Notes: a model not told the origin generated them from the sequence alone. 64,000 bases of DNA from Cellulomonas sp. NS3 (GCF_024757985.1 NZ_CP103289.1:1736001-1800000); one strand, 5' to 3'. Positions 1 through 8,577 are shown, counted from the stretch's first letter. Translations and numbers: made by a program.

Positions 1-222
1 GTACATCACCCGGCCGGAGACGAGCGCGCGGGACATGACGCCCTCGGGCGTCACGCGCAGCAGGAGCCCGACGGCGACCACATCGCCGGACTCGTCGACG
101 CGGACGGGCACGGCGTCCACGTAGAGCAGCGGGAGGGTCGCGCGCGCGTTCTGGATGGCGTCGGGGCTGAGCCAGCCGGCGGGTCGCTCGGGCTCGCGGG
201 GGAAGTCGGCGGTGTCGGTCAC
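1..222 (-). CDS. NUDIX-family DUF4916 protein (N-terminal part)
   Basis: The first 74 codons of a minus-strand gene run off the left edge. The segment WLSPDAIQNARATLPLLYVD, followed by VPVRVDESGDVVAVGLLLRV and SRALVSGRVMY, is what I remember of the actinobacterial DUF4916 proteins, which have a NUDIX-like fold. The NUDIX box, if present, lies outside the window, so the substrate is unknown. The start is GTG at 222. A TAGAAC hexamer at 229-234 sits exactly 6 nt upstream, with no Shine-Dalgarno sequence, so the mRNA is probably leaderless. Transcription diverges from the thioredoxin gene at 382. Confidence 0.72.
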   Translation of the reverse strand, partial: MTDTADFPREPERPAGWLSPDAIQNARATLPLLYVDAVPVRVDESGDVVAVGLLLRVTPEGVMSRALVSGRVMY

Positions 223-381
223 CGTGCTGTTCTACCCTGCCCGGCGCCTGCGCCGCTCGCGGCACGCTTCGGCGCGTGCCCCGGCGTGCCCTTGCCTGCC
301 TCTGCGTTCGCCCGTCGGGGAATACCCGGCGGCCCCCGTGCGCTCTACCGGGCGGAACCCACGACCCCGAGGAGGCACCGC

Positions 382-759
382 ATGGCCACCACCGAGCTGA
401 CCCACGACACGATCCAGCAGACCATCACGAGCAACGAGATCGTGCTCATCGACTTCTGGGCCGAGTGGTGCGGACCGTGCAAGCGGTTCGGCCCCGTCTT
501 CGAGGCGTCGTCGGACAAGCACCCCGACGTCGTCCACGCGAAGGTCGACACCGAGGCCGAGCAGCTGCTCGCGAGCGAGCTCGCGATCACGTCGATCCCG
601 ACCCTGATGGCCTTCCGCGACGGCATCCTGGTCTTCAACCAGGCCGGCGCGCTGCCGGGCCCGGCGCTCGAGAGCGTGCTGCAGAAGGTCAAGGAGCTCG
701 ACATGGACGAGGTGCGCCAGCTGATCGCGGCTCAGGCCGCGGAGCCCGCCGAGGCCTGA
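382..759 (+). CDS. Thioredoxin
   Basis: This 125-residue cytosolic dithiol-disulfide oxidoreductase has the classical thioredoxin active site WCGPC at residues 29-33 and the cis-proline loop SIPT near residue 74. It presumably reduces disulfides in client proteins using electrons from thioredoxin reductase, which is not in this window. The ATG at 382 was chosen because GAGGAG lies about 8 nt upstream and the thioredoxin fold starts right after it. A frame upstream stays open but has no family resemblance. The C-terminus carries a short Ala/Glu tail. The gene stands alone and ends at a strong hairpin terminator, so it is probably monocistronic. Confidence 0.93.
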   Translation: MATTELTHDTIQQTITSNEIVLIDFWAEWCGPCKRFGPVFEASSDKHPDVVHAKVDTEAEQLLASELAITSIPTLMAFRDGILVFNQAGALPGPALESVLQKVKELDMDEVRQLIAAQAAEPAEA

Positions 760-772
760 CCTGCGCGATCGG

Positions 773-806
773 GGGCCCGTCTGCCGTCCGGCAGGCGGGC
801 CCTTTT
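773..806 (+). terminator. Rho-independent terminator after thioredoxin
   Basis: GGGCCCGTCTGCC pairs with GGCAGGCGGGCCC (one G-U) around a 4-nt loop and is followed by TTTT. This is one of the few terminators in the window with a real T tract. Confidence 0.85.
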
Positions 807-821
807 GCATCCTTTAGTCCC

Positions 822-850
822 TTGACGGGGAATTTGTGCCTCCTTATCCT
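822..850 (+). promoter_or_regulatory. Sigma-70-like promoter for the GH81 gene
   Basis: TTGACG (822-827), a 17-bp spacer and TATCCT (845-850) form a close match to a vegetative promoter in a notably AT-richer patch between the thioredoxin terminator and the glucanase gene. It predicts a 5' UTR of about 165 nt. Confidence 0.65.
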
Positions 851-889
851 TCGGTTTGCTCTCTGGCAAGACACGACTTACGGTGTTCA

Positions 890-903
890 TGAGACCGCTC
901 TCA
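890..903. promoter_or_regulatory. LacI/CelR-like operator
   Basis: TGAGACCGCTCTCA is a 14-bp near-perfect palindrome centred on CG (six of seven pairs). It matches 11 of 14 positions of the CelR operator TGGGAGCGCTCCCA known from cellulolytic actinobacteria. It lies about 35 bp downstream of the predicted transcription start and 120 bp before the glucanase start codon, where a bound LacI-family repressor could block transcription until a sugar inducer is present. Confidence 0.5.
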
Positions 904-1023
904 CAGTCTGACCAAACGGGGGCCTGACGGGGAGCGGATCTCGGCGGCACGCAACGATGCGTGCCGTCCGACACACGGGGCACGGCGTCAGGACACGCGC
1001 CGGTCCCGCGGGGGCTCCAGAAA

Positions 1024-4000
1024 ATGCACTCACGCACAGAGATCCACTCACCTCAACCCTCCTCGGGCGCGCCACGCAGCGCCCGGACGCGGGTCACGTC
1101 GGCTGCGCTCGTCGCGCTGCTCGCCGCGGCCACCGTCGGCACCGTGGCGTCGTCCGCCGGTGCCGCCGTGCGCGACGTCGGGGCCGGCGGGTACACGACC
1201 GATCAGGTCGGGCCGGCGCCCGAGGGGTGCGCCGCCCTGGCGACCGACGCGCGCGCCTACGTGACGGACGACGCTCCCGAAGGGCCCGTCCCGACCAACG
1301 ACTGGTGGTCGTCGCTGCTGTTCAAGAAGTGGAACTGCACGGCGAGCGAACCGCTGCACGCGCACCCGCTCGCGTACCAGCCCAGCGCCACCGGGCTCGG
1401 CCTGTCGTACACCACCACGCCCGTGATCAGCGGGCGGTCCGGCGGGGTCGGGGAGTTCCACTACTCCTACGCGGAGGACGTCGTCGTCGGGGTCGCCGGC
1501 CTGTCCGCCGGGGTCGTCGAGGTCGCGGACTGGACCGACTGGACCGTGACCGCGTCGTGGGCCGACTCCGACCAGTCGCTGCGCGCGACGATCGGCCACG
1601 GCCTGCCGTTCAGCTGGTACCACGTGACCGGCGGTGACGCGGTGCTCAGCTCCGCGGAGGACCAGACGGTGTGGCTCAACGACGGCGAGACCGTCGGGTT
1701 CACCGCGGGCGGCACCGACTACGTCGCGTACGCCCCGAGCGGCTCGACCTGGACCGTCTCCGGCTCGTCGCTGCGCAGCACGCTCGGCGGCAAGGGCTAC
1801 CTGAGCGTCGCCTCGCTGCCGACCACCGCCGACGACACCGACGCCGACCGCAAGGCGCTCGCGGAGCAGTACGCGGAGCACGCCTACGCCGAGGTCACCG
1901 GCACCACGGTCGCCTACGAGTACGACGAGCAGGCGGGCGCCGTGCGCACCACCTACGCGCTCGAGACCACCGCGCTCGAGGGCGAGCAGTCCGGCACCGT
2001 CGTCTCGCTCTACCCGCACCAGTCGCAGTTCGTGACGGAGGCCGCCGCGGGCGACGGCTCCGCGGCCGAGCTCGATCGCGAGTACTTCTCGCCCCGCGGC
2101 GACATGACGACCTACGTCGGCGCGACGTCCTTCACCACCGAGACGCCGTTCACGGGCGTGCTGCCGGAGATCCCGGCCGTCGCGACCGGTGAGGGTGCCG
2201 CGAACACGCGCCTCGACGGCCTGCTCGACCAGGTCAAGGACGACCCGATGGGCATCATCAACGGCGACACCTACTGGACCGGCAAGGCCCTCGGCCGCGC
2301 CACCCGCATCGCCGAGATCGCCGACCAGGTCGGCCGGGACGACGTGCGCGACAAGGCGCTCGCCCAGATCAAGGCGACGCTGACCGAGTGGTTCACCGCG
2401 ACGCCCGGCAAGGCCGAGAAGGTGTTCGCGTACAACGAGAACTGGGGCACGCTCGTCGGCTTCCCGGCCTCGTACGGCTCCGACAAGGAGCTCAACGACC
2501 ACCACTTCCACTACGGCTACTACATCGTCGCGGCCGCGACCCTCGCCCGGTTCGACCCCGAGTGGGCGTCGGACGAGCAGTACGGCGGCATGGTCGACCT
2601 CCTGATCCGCGACGCGAACAACTACGACCGCGACGAGACCCGCTTCCCGTACCTGCGCGACTTCGACATCTACGCGGGCCACGACTGGGCCTCGGGCCAC
2701 GGCGCGTTCGCCGCGGGCAACAACCAGGAGTCGAGCTCCGAGGGCATGAACTTCGCGAACGCCCTGATCCAGTGGGGCGAGGCGACCGGTGACACCGAGG
2801 TCCGTGACGCCGGTGTCTTCATGTACGCGACGCAGGCCGCCGCGATCCAGGCGTACTGGTTCAACGGGGCGGACAACCTCCCGGAGAAGTTCGGCCACAC
2901 GACGGTCGGCATGGTCTGGGGCGACGGCGCCACATACACGACGTGGTTCAGCGCCGAGCCGGAGATGATCCAGGGCATCAACACGCTCCCGATCACCGGC
3001 GGGCACCTGTATCTCGGCATGCGTCCCGAGGACGTGCGGTCCAACTACGCCGAGCTGGTCAAGGCCAACGCGGGTGAGCCGACGGTGTGGCAGGACATCC
3101 TGTGGGAGTACCTCGCCCTCGGTGACGCGCCGGCCGCGCTGAAGGCGCTCGACGCCAACCCGGGCTACACGGTCGAGGAGGGCGAGAGCCGGGCGCACAC
3201 GTACCACTGGGTGGCCAACCTGGCCGCTCTCGGGACGCTCGACACCGGCGTCCACGGCGACCACCCGCTCTCCGCGGTGTTCAGCGACGACGGCGACCGC
3301 ACGTACGTCGCGGCGAACGTGACCTCGGAGGACCTCACGGTCACCTTCTCCGACGGCACGACGCTCGACGTCGCCGCCGGCACCACGGCGACCACGGGCA
3401 AGTACACGTGGAGCGGTGGCTCGGGCACCGGTGGCCCCGGGGGCAACCCGGACCCGACGCCGACGACGTCACCGACCGCGACGCCCAAGCCGACGGCCAC
3501 GGCCACCCCGAAGCCGACGGTGACGCCCAAGCCGACCGCCACGGCGACGCCGAAGCCGACCGTCACGCCGACACCGACCCCGACGTCGACGGCCCCGACC
3601 GGCTTCACGCTGTTCCTGCAGTCGAACGGCTCGCTCGGCTCGAAGGCCGGCACCACGCCTACCGCGACCGTGCCGATCGCCACCGGCGTCGACGCGGTCG
3701 GTGAGCCCGGCAAGGGCCTCGTCTACACGGCGACCGGGCTCACGGGGAAGCTCGGCGGCGGGACGACGTCGTTCGACGTCGCGCTCGACGCCGGCACCAG
3801 CGTCGGGCAGGCGACCCGCGTGCGGGTCTCGTACGACCTGACCGGCAACGGCAGCTGGGACCGCGTGGAGACCTACCGGTACTTCGCGACCGACCCGGTG
3901 ACCGGCTGGGAGCGGTACACGCAGGCCGCCGGCCTGGAGAGCCAGTCCGGCACGCTGGGCGACCTCGCGAAGGGGTCCGTGCGCGTCGAGATCTGGAACG

Positions 4001-4065
4001 TGTTCGGCGGGGCGACCAGCACGGTCGACCTGACCAGCTCGAAGGTGAGCCTGCCGTTCAGCTGA
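1024..4065 (+). CDS. Secreted GH81 endo-beta-1,3-glucanase with C-terminal binding module
   Basis: This 1013-residue enzyme is predicted to hydrolyse internal beta-1,3 linkages of laminarin, callose or fungal wall glucan outside the cell. Residues about 15-50 form a signal peptide (RSARTRV, then a long Ala/Val/Leu core). The catalytic region carries GH81 landmarks: NENWGTLVGFP near 470, GHDWASGHG near 553 and NNQESSSEGMNF near 566, the last holding the conserved glutamates. Residues about 800-858 are a Thr/Pro/Lys linker (TPKPTATATPKPT repeats). The last 150 residues form a beta-rich domain, perhaps a CBM56-like glucan-binding module; that name is tentative. ATG at 1024 is preferred to an upstream in-frame GTG because the signal peptide follows it directly. 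Confidence 0.9.
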   Translation: MHSRTEIHSPQPSSGAPRSARTRVTSAALVALLAAATVGTVASSAGAAVRDVGAGGYTTDQVGPAPEGCAALATDARAYVTDDAPEGPVPTNDWWSSLLFKKWNCTASEPLHAHPLAYQPSATGLGLSYTTTPVISGRSGGVGEFHYSYAEDVVVGVAGLSAGVVEVADWTDWTVTASWADSDQSLRATIGHGLPFSWYHVTGGDAVLSSAEDQTVWLNDGETVGFTAGGTDYVAYAPSGSTWTVSGSSLRSTLGGKGYLSVASLPTTADDTDADRKALAEQYAEHAYAEVTGTTVAYEYDEQAGAVRTTYALETTALEGEQSGTVVSLYPHQSQFVTEAAAGDGSAAELDREYFSPRGDMTTYVGATSFTTETPFTGVLPEIPAVATGEGAANTRLDGLLDQVKDDPMGIINGDTYWTGKALGRATRIAEIADQVGRDDVRDKALAQIKATLTEWFTATPGKAEKVFAYNENWGTLVGFPASYGSDKELNDHHFHYGYYIVAAATLARFDPEWASDEQYGGMVDLLIRDANNYDRDETRFPYLRDFDIYAGHDWASGHGAFAAGNNQESSSEGMNFANALIQWGEATGDTEVRDAGVFMYATQAAAIQAYWFNGADNLPEKFGHTTVGMVWGDGATYTTWFSAEPEMIQGINTLPITGGHLYLGMRPEDVRSNYAELVKANAGEPTVWQDILWEYLALGDAPAALKALDANPGYTVEEGESRAHTYHWVANLAALGTLDTGVHGDHPLSAVFSDDGDRTYVAANVTSEDLTVTFSDGTTLDVAAGTTATTGKYTWSGGSGTGGPGGNPDPTPTTSPTATPKPTATATPKPTVTPKPTATATPKPTVTPTPTPTSTAPTGFTLFLQSNGSLGSKAGTTPTATVPIATGVDAVGEPGKGLVYTATGLTGKLGGGTTSFDVALDAGTSVGQATRVRVSYDLTGNGSWDRVETYRYFATDPVTGWERYTQAAGLESQSGTLGDLAKGSVRVEIWNVFGGATSTVDLTSSKVSLPFS

Positions 4066-4191
4066 GGCTGACCGGCGAGCACACCCGCTGACGGGACCGG
4101 TGGCCGTCCCTGCGTCACGACGACGCGGGGGCGGCCACCGTCGTGCGCCCCGCGGCCGCCCGCCCGCACGCCCGCCCGCGTGGTACTCCGG

Positions 4192-4274
4192 TGCGGGAGA
4201 CGGGAGTCGAACCCGCACGCCCGTGAGGGCACCAGGACCTAAACCTGGCGTGGCTGCCGTTTCACCACTCCCGC
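4192..4274 (-). tRNA. tRNA-Leu (UAG)
   Basis: The minus strand folds into a class II tRNA with acceptor GCGGGAG paired to CTCCCGC, discriminator A, the T-loop GGTTCGACTCC, and a variable arm typical of leucine tRNA. The anticodon loop reads TTTAGGT, giving UAG. CCA is not encoded. Confidence 0.93.
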
Positions 4275-4331
4275 GCGCGCACCCGGCTGCTGCCGCCCGC
4301 CGGAGGTGCGCGTCCGGCGGGCGGAGGTGCG

Positions 4332-4799
4332 TCAGTCGATCTCGAGGTCGCGCCGCAGCTTCGCGACGTGCCCGGTGGCCTTGACGTTGTACTGCGCGAG
4401 CTCGACCTTCCCGTCCGGGTCGACGACGACGGTGGAGCGGATCACGCCCGTGACGGTCTTCCCGTACAGCTTCTTCTCCCCGAACGCGCCCCACGCCTCG
4501 AGCACCGACCGCTCGGTGTCCGACGCGAGCGGGAACGTCAGGCCGTCCTGCTCGGCGAACTGCGCCAGCTTGTCGACCGGGTCGGGGGAGATGCCGACGA
4601 CCGCGTAACCGGCCCCCTGCAGCGCCGAGAGGGAGTCGCGGAAGTCGCACGCCTGCGTCGTGCAGCCCGGCGTCATCGCGGCCGGGTAGAAGTACACGAC
4701 CACGTGCTGGCCGCGCAGCTCCGAGAGCGTCACGCTGCGGCCGTCGGCCGTGGGCAGCGTGAAGTCCGGCGCGGTGTCTCCGGCGGTGAGGCGAGGCAT
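4332..4799 (-). CDS. bcp: Bcp-type peroxiredoxin
   Basis: This 155-residue thiol peroxidase of the BCP/PrxQ class reduces hydrogen and alkyl peroxides in the cytosol with thioredoxin or a mycothiol system as electron donor. The peroxidatic cysteine is C46 in TPGCTTQACDFRD, with the resolving cysteine C51 five residues on, the typical atypical-2-Cys BCP spacing. PDFTLPTADG opens the fold. The ATG at 4799 begins MPRLTAGDTAPDF, which matches the usual family start, although the reading frame stays open far upstream. It is transcribed away from the GroES-like gene and towards tRNA-Leu. Confidence 0.93.
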   Translation of the reverse strand: MPRLTAGDTAPDFTLPTADGRSVTLSELRGQHVVVYFYPAAMTPGCTTQACDFRDSLSALQGAGYAVVGISPDPVDKLAQFAEQDGLTFPLASDTERSVLEAWGAFGEKKLYGKTVTGVIRSTVVVDPDGKVELAQYNVKATGHVAKLRRDLEID

Positions 4800-4898
4800 G
4801 GGTCTCCGAGGCTCGTGCGGGTGGTCGGCGCCCGCAAGCCTACGTCGGGGCGGCGGGGCGCGGCTGTCGGTCGTCGCGCGTGCGGGTAGCGTCGGCCC

Positions 4899-5240
4899 GT
4901 GAGCCAGCCCGTCCCGTCCCCGCGCCCCGAGCTCCCGATCCGGATGCTGAACGACCGCCTGCTCGTCGAGCTCGACGACGAGGCGTCCGAGCGCCGGTCG
5001 ACGGCCGGCATCGTCATCCCGGCCACGGCGGTCGTGGGCAAGCGCCTGGCGTGGGCCGTCGTGGTCGCCGCGGGCCAGCACGTCCGCCAGGTCGAGATCG
5101 GCGACCGCGTGCTGTTCGACCCGGACGAGCGCGCCGAGGTCGAGCTCGAGGCCCGGACCTACCTGCTCCTGCGCGAGAAGGACGTCCACGCCGTCGCGCA
5201 GCCACACGCTGGGCGTGAGGGCACCGGGCTGTACCTGTGA
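4899..5240 (+). CDS. GroES-like co-chaperone family protein
   Basis: This 113-residue protein is recognisable as a divergent GroES/Cpn10 relative by IRMLNDRLLVELDD, TAGIVIPA and IGDRVLFDPDERAEVELEARTYLLLREKDVHAV. Real GroES caps GroEL. Here the mobile-loop region reads STAGIVIPATAVVGKRLAWA and the downstream roof region is different, so it may not be the main GroES, and no groEL follows. The GTG at 4899 has TAGCGT exactly 6 nt upstream and no Shine-Dalgarno, which indicates a leaderless transcript. It is divergent from bcp, about 100 bp apart. Confidence 0.75.
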   Translation: MSQPVPSPRPELPIRMLNDRLLVELDDEASERRSTAGIVIPATAVVGKRLAWAVVVAAGQHVRQVEIGDRVLFDPDERAEVELEARTYLLLREKDVHAVAQPHAGREGTGLYL

Positions 5241-5400
5241 CGTCCGTTGTGACGTCCCCCGTGGCGACGGCGCCCGCTCGGGTCCGTGGGGGCCGCTCGG
5301 GGCCCGGCCGGGTGCAGCCGCACGGGGCACGCGCGGATCTCCTGCTTGCGCGCACGGCACCACGGGTGCTGCGATGACGGTCGACCAGGGAGATGAACGG

Positions 5401-5703
5401 ATGACTGACAACCTCGAGAACCCGGCTGACGACGCCCCGGCCGACGCGTCCGTGGAGCCGCCGGCCGTGGCGCCTGCCGTCACGCCGCCCTCCGTGATGG
5501 ACCTGCTGGCCGAGCACGTGCCGCTCGCGCTGCTCGCCGACCTCGCCGCGCCGGACGGTCCCGTGTCGCAGGCGATCCTCGAGACCGAGGGCATCCCCGA
5601 GGACGCCTGGTGGGAGGGCGACGACCGCCCCGCCTCCGCGGACGACGCGGCCGCGGGCGCCGAGGACGAGCTCCCGGTCGACCCCGACGCCGCCGCGGGG
5701 TGA
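5401..5703 (+). CDS. Small acidic conserved hypothetical protein
   Basis: This 100-residue, acidic, Ala/Pro/Asp-rich protein has a more structured centre, PPSVMDLLAEHVPLALLADLAAP, then PVSQAILETEGIPEDAWWEG. No catalytic motif, signal peptide or membrane segment is visible. I do not recognise a function. The start was placed at ATG 5401 because AGGGAGA lies 9-14 nt upstream. An in-frame ATG 27 nt earlier overlaps that Shine-Dalgarno and is less likely. It lies between the GroES-like gene and tRNA-Lys. Similar small proteins occur in relatives as far as I recall. Confidence 0.7.
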   Translation: MTDNLENPADDAPADASVEPPAVAPAVTPPSVMDLLAEHVPLALLADLAAPDGPVSQAILETEGIPEDAWWEGDDRPASADDAAAGAEDELPVDPDAAAG

Positions 5704-5779
5704 ACCGCGTCACAGTGCCGCCCGGCGGCGGTATCCGGTTCGCGACCACGGCCTGACCCCTGGTAACGTTTCGCCCCGC

Positions 5780-5855
<76 letters not shown>

Positions 5856-5860
5856 CCGCG

Positions 5861-5890
5861 AGGCCCCTGACCTGGATGGTCGGGGGCCTT
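5861..5890 (+). terminator. Terminator after tRNA-Lys
   Basis: AGGCCCCTGACC pairs with GGTCGGGGGCCT (one wobble) around a 5-nt loop and is followed by TT. Confidence 0.75.
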
Positions 5891-6041
5891 CGCCGTTCCC
5901 GGGCATGGTCTCCGGTCGGGTACCCGACGCTGCGCCGCACCGCGGACGGTGCCCGCGGGTCGCCGCGCCGACGTCCGCCCACGCTGGTGCAACGGGGGCG
6001 TCCGCCGCGACGATGAGGCTTCACCTCAGGAGGGAGCGGAC

Positions 6042-7493
6042 ATGGCGCAGGACGACCGGCAGGTGCACGAGTACGACGTCGTGGTGATCGGGGCGGGAGC
6101 CGTCGGGGAGAACGCCGCCGACCGCGCGCACCGGGACGGGCTGAGCGTCGTCGTGCTGGAGGAGGAGCTCGTCGGCGGGGAGTGCTCCTACTGGGCGTGC
6201 ATGCCGTCCAAGGCGCTGCTGCGCCCCGGCGCGGTCCTCGAGGCCGCGCGGGCGGTCCCGGGTGCTGCCCAGGCCGTCACCGGGACGGTCGACGTCGCCG
6301 CGACCCTGGCGCGGCGTGACGAGTTCACGTCGCACTGGGACGACCACGGCCAGGTCGGGTGGCTCGAGGGCGCGGGGCTCGCGCTGCTGCGCGGCCGTGC
6401 GCGGTTCACCGGGCCGCGCGAGCTCGCGCTGACCGACGCCGACGGCGGGGTGCAGGTCGTGCGCGCGCGGCACGCGGTCGTGGTCGCGACGGGCAGCGAG
6501 CCGGTCGTCCCCGACGCCCTCGCGGCGGTCCGTCCGTGGACGAGCCGCGAGGTGACGTCCGCGGAGCAGGTGCCCGGGACGCTGGTGGTCGTCGGCGGCG
6601 GAGTCGTCGCGGTCGAGATGGCCGTCGCGTACACCGACCTGGGCTCGCGGGTCACGTTGCTCGTGCGCGGCGAGCGCGTGCTGCCGCGCGCCGAGCCGTT
6701 CGCGGGCGACGAGGTCGGGGAGTCGCTCGTGAAGCGCGGGGTCGACGTGCGCTACGGGGTGGAGGCGACGGCGGCGACGCGCGACGAGAGCGGAGTGCAC
6801 CTCACCCTGGCCGACGGCTCGCGGGTGGACGCCGACGAGCTGCTCGTCGCGACGGGCCGCACGCCGCGCACCGCCGACCTCGGGATCGACGTGCTGGGCC
6901 TCACGCCGGGCGAGCCGCTCGCCGTCGACGACGCGCTCGAGGTCACCGGGGTCGAGGGCGGCTGGCTCTTCGCTGCGGGCGACGTGACCGGCCGGACCGC
7001 CACGACGCACCAGGGGAAGTACGACGCCCGGGTCGTGGGCGACGTGGTCGCGGCGAGGTTCAGCGGCGTCGAGACGGCGGCGGAGCGCGAGCGCACGGCC
7101 GGGCCGTGGAGCCGGTACCGGGCGAGCGCCGACCACACGGCGGTGCCGCAGGTCGTCTTCTCCCGCCCCGAGGTGGCGTGGGTCGGGCACACCGAGCGCG
7201 AGGCGCGCGACGCCGGGCTCGACGTGCGCACCGTGCGCTACGCGATCGGGTCGGTCGCCGGGGCGGCCGTCGCGGCTGACGGGTACGCGGGCACCGCCCA
7301 GCTCGTGCTCGACGAGGTGCGCGGCACGATCGTCGGTGCGACGTTCACCGGCCCCGACGCGGCCGAGCTGCTGCAGGCCGCGACCGTCGCCGTGGTGGGG
7401 GAGGTGCCGCTCGACCGGCTCTGGCACGCCGTGCCGGCCTACCCGACCGTGAGCGAGGTGTGGCTCCGGCTGCTCGAGACCGCGGGCCTCTGA
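6042..7493 (+). CDS. FAD-dependent pyridine nucleotide-disulfide oxidoreductase
   Basis: This 483-residue protein belongs to the dihydrolipoamide dehydrogenase/mercuric reductase superfamily. The FAD-binding GxGxxG motif is VIGAGAVGENAA near residue 16. The redox disulfide is C48-SYWA-C53, in place of the usual C-LNVG-C. The NAD(P) motif is VVGGGVVAVEMA, and GRTPRTADLG and LFAAGDVTGR complete the FAD domain. Near the C-terminus, HAVPAYPTVSE supplies the His and Glu of the dimer-interface base. The altered active-site loop and lack of a neighbouring lipoyl complex argue against the pyruvate dehydrogenase E3 role, so the substrate is open. The ATG at 6042 is preceded by a good AGGAGGGA. Confidence 0.85.
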   Translation: MAQDDRQVHEYDVVVIGAGAVGENAADRAHRDGLSVVVLEEELVGGECSYWACMPSKALLRPGAVLEAARAVPGAAQAVTGTVDVAATLARRDEFTSHWDDHGQVGWLEGAGLALLRGRARFTGPRELALTDADGGVQVVRARHAVVVATGSEPVVPDALAAVRPWTSREVTSAEQVPGTLVVVGGGVVAVEMAVAYTDLGSRVTLLVRGERVLPRAEPFAGDEVGESLVKRGVDVRYGVEATAATRDESGVHLTLADGSRVDADELLVATGRTPRTADLGIDVLGLTPGEPLAVDDALEVTGVEGGWLFAAGDVTGRTATTHQGKYDARVVGDVVAARFSGVETAAERERTAGPWSRYRASADHTAVPQVVFSRPEVAWVGHTEREARDAGLDVRTVRYAIGSVAGAAVAADGYAGTAQLVLDEVRGTIVGATFTGPDAAELLQAATVAVVGEVPLDRLWHAVPAYPTVSEVWLRLLETAGL

Positions 7494-7527
7494 CCCGCAC
7501 GACGGGCGCCGTCCGGGTCCGGACAGC

Positions 7528-7572
7528 ACGACGCCCCGCCCGCCCGGTCGTGCCGGGGGAGCGGGGCGTCGT
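7528..7572. terminator. Convergent hairpin terminator
   Basis: ACGACGCCCCGC (7528-7539) and GCGGGGCGTCGT (7561-7572) form a perfect 12-bp stem with a 21-nt loop between the convergent oxidoreductase and binding-protein genes. There is no T tract, so it probably acts on both strands only weakly or as a boundary structure. Confidence 0.6.
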
Positions 7573-7578
7573 CGTGGG

Positions 7579-8577
7579 TCAGCTCGCGAGCGAGCCGTCG
7601 CTCGACAGCACGAGGCCGATCGCTGCCTCGCCCTGGCGGACGGCCTCGCCGATCAGGCCGAAGTCGTAGGCCGTGAACTCGGCGAACTCGAGCCCGTAGG
7701 TCTCCTCGAGCCCGGGCTGGCAGAACGGGCGCTCGGGGCACTCGGCCGGGCCGGCGAGCACGAGGCCGCCACAGGCCTCGGCGAGCTCGCTGAGCGTCTC
7801 GACGCCGTGCTCCTCGGCGAACGCGCTCGTCACCGCGAACGCGTTCTGGTCCTGGGCCTCGGCGACCGCGCCGAACGTCAGGCCGACCTCCTCGCCGAGC
7901 GAGGTCAGCGCCGTGACGGTCTCCCCGGGGTCGGCGCTCGCGACCGGCTCCGCGCCGTCGCCGTTGACCTTCGTGTTGAGGAACTCGGCGAGCGTGGCCG
8001 CGTACTCGGGCGTCAGCGTGATCTGGCCGCTCTCGAGCGCCGGCAGGTAGGTCTCGCGGTTGCCGATCGTCTGGACCTCGACCTCGTAGCCGGCGGAGCG
8101 GAGCACCTCGCCGTAGACCTCGGAGAGCGTCGCGCTCTCGGAGAAGTTGGCCGCGCCGATGACGACCTTGGTGCCGGCACCTGCGCTCGCGTCCGCCGCG
8201 GCCAGGCCCTCGTCGGCGACGTACTCGGCCGCGACCTCGCTCGACGTGCGCCGGTCGATGTCGACCGAGCGGTTCAGCTCGATGAGGTCGTCCGTGTCGA
8301 GCGACTCGGAGACCGAGTCGAGCAGCGGGACCAGCGCCGGGTCCGCCGCCGCGGCCGCGGCGTTGACCGCCGGGATGACGTTGTCCGCATTCTGCAGCCC
8401 CTTGTCGTCCTCGAGCACGACGAGCTCGTCGCCCGCGACAGGCTCGCAGGTGGCGCCGGCCGCCGTCGACGCGGCGGTCTCCTCCTCGCCTCCGCCGGAG
8501 CCCGGGCTGCCGCACGCGGCGACGAGGAGCAGGAGTCCGGCGGCGCCGGCAGTCAGGATCGGGCGACGTGCGGGCAT
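7579..8577 (-). CDS. Compatible-solute ABC transporter binding lipoprotein (OpuBC/OsmF-like, apparently permuted)
   Basis: This 332-residue lipoprotein has the lipobox LLVAACGS with lipidated C22. It should capture glycine betaine, choline or a related quaternary amine for the two permeases and ATPase upstream. The family signature VVIGAANFSESATLSEVY begins only at about residue 136, and the protein ends at LVLSSDGSLAS. In OsmF/OpuBC proteins that point is followed by a tail of the type VVLEDDKGLQ...LDTDDLIELNRSVD. Here that tail lies at residues about 50-115, before the main domain. This is the order expected from a circular permutation. GAGGAGAA precedes the ATG. It is the last gene of the operon. 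Confidence 0.85.
   Translation of the reverse strand: MPARRPILTAGAAGLLLLVAACGSPGSGGGEEETAASTAAGATCEPVAGDELVVLEDDKGLQNADNVIPAVNAAAAAADPALVPLLDSVSESLDTDDLIELNRSVDIDRRTSSEVAAEYVADEGLAAADASAGAGTKVVIGAANFSESATLSEVYGEVLRSAGYEVEVQTIGNRETYLPALESGQITLTPEYAATLAEFLNTKVNGDGAEPVASADPGETVTALTSLGEEVGLTFGAVAEAQDQNAFAVTSAFAEEHGVETLSELAEACGGLVLAGPAECPERPFCQPGLEETYGLEFAEFTAYDFGLIGEAVRQGEAAIGLVLSSDGSLAS

Noticed and set aside
1048-3264. 738-codon minus-strand ORF opposite the GH81 gene
   Set aside because: It is a GC-rich antisense shadow with Arg/Val/Gly/Asp-dominated composition. The plus-strand frame has signal peptide and GH81 motifs.
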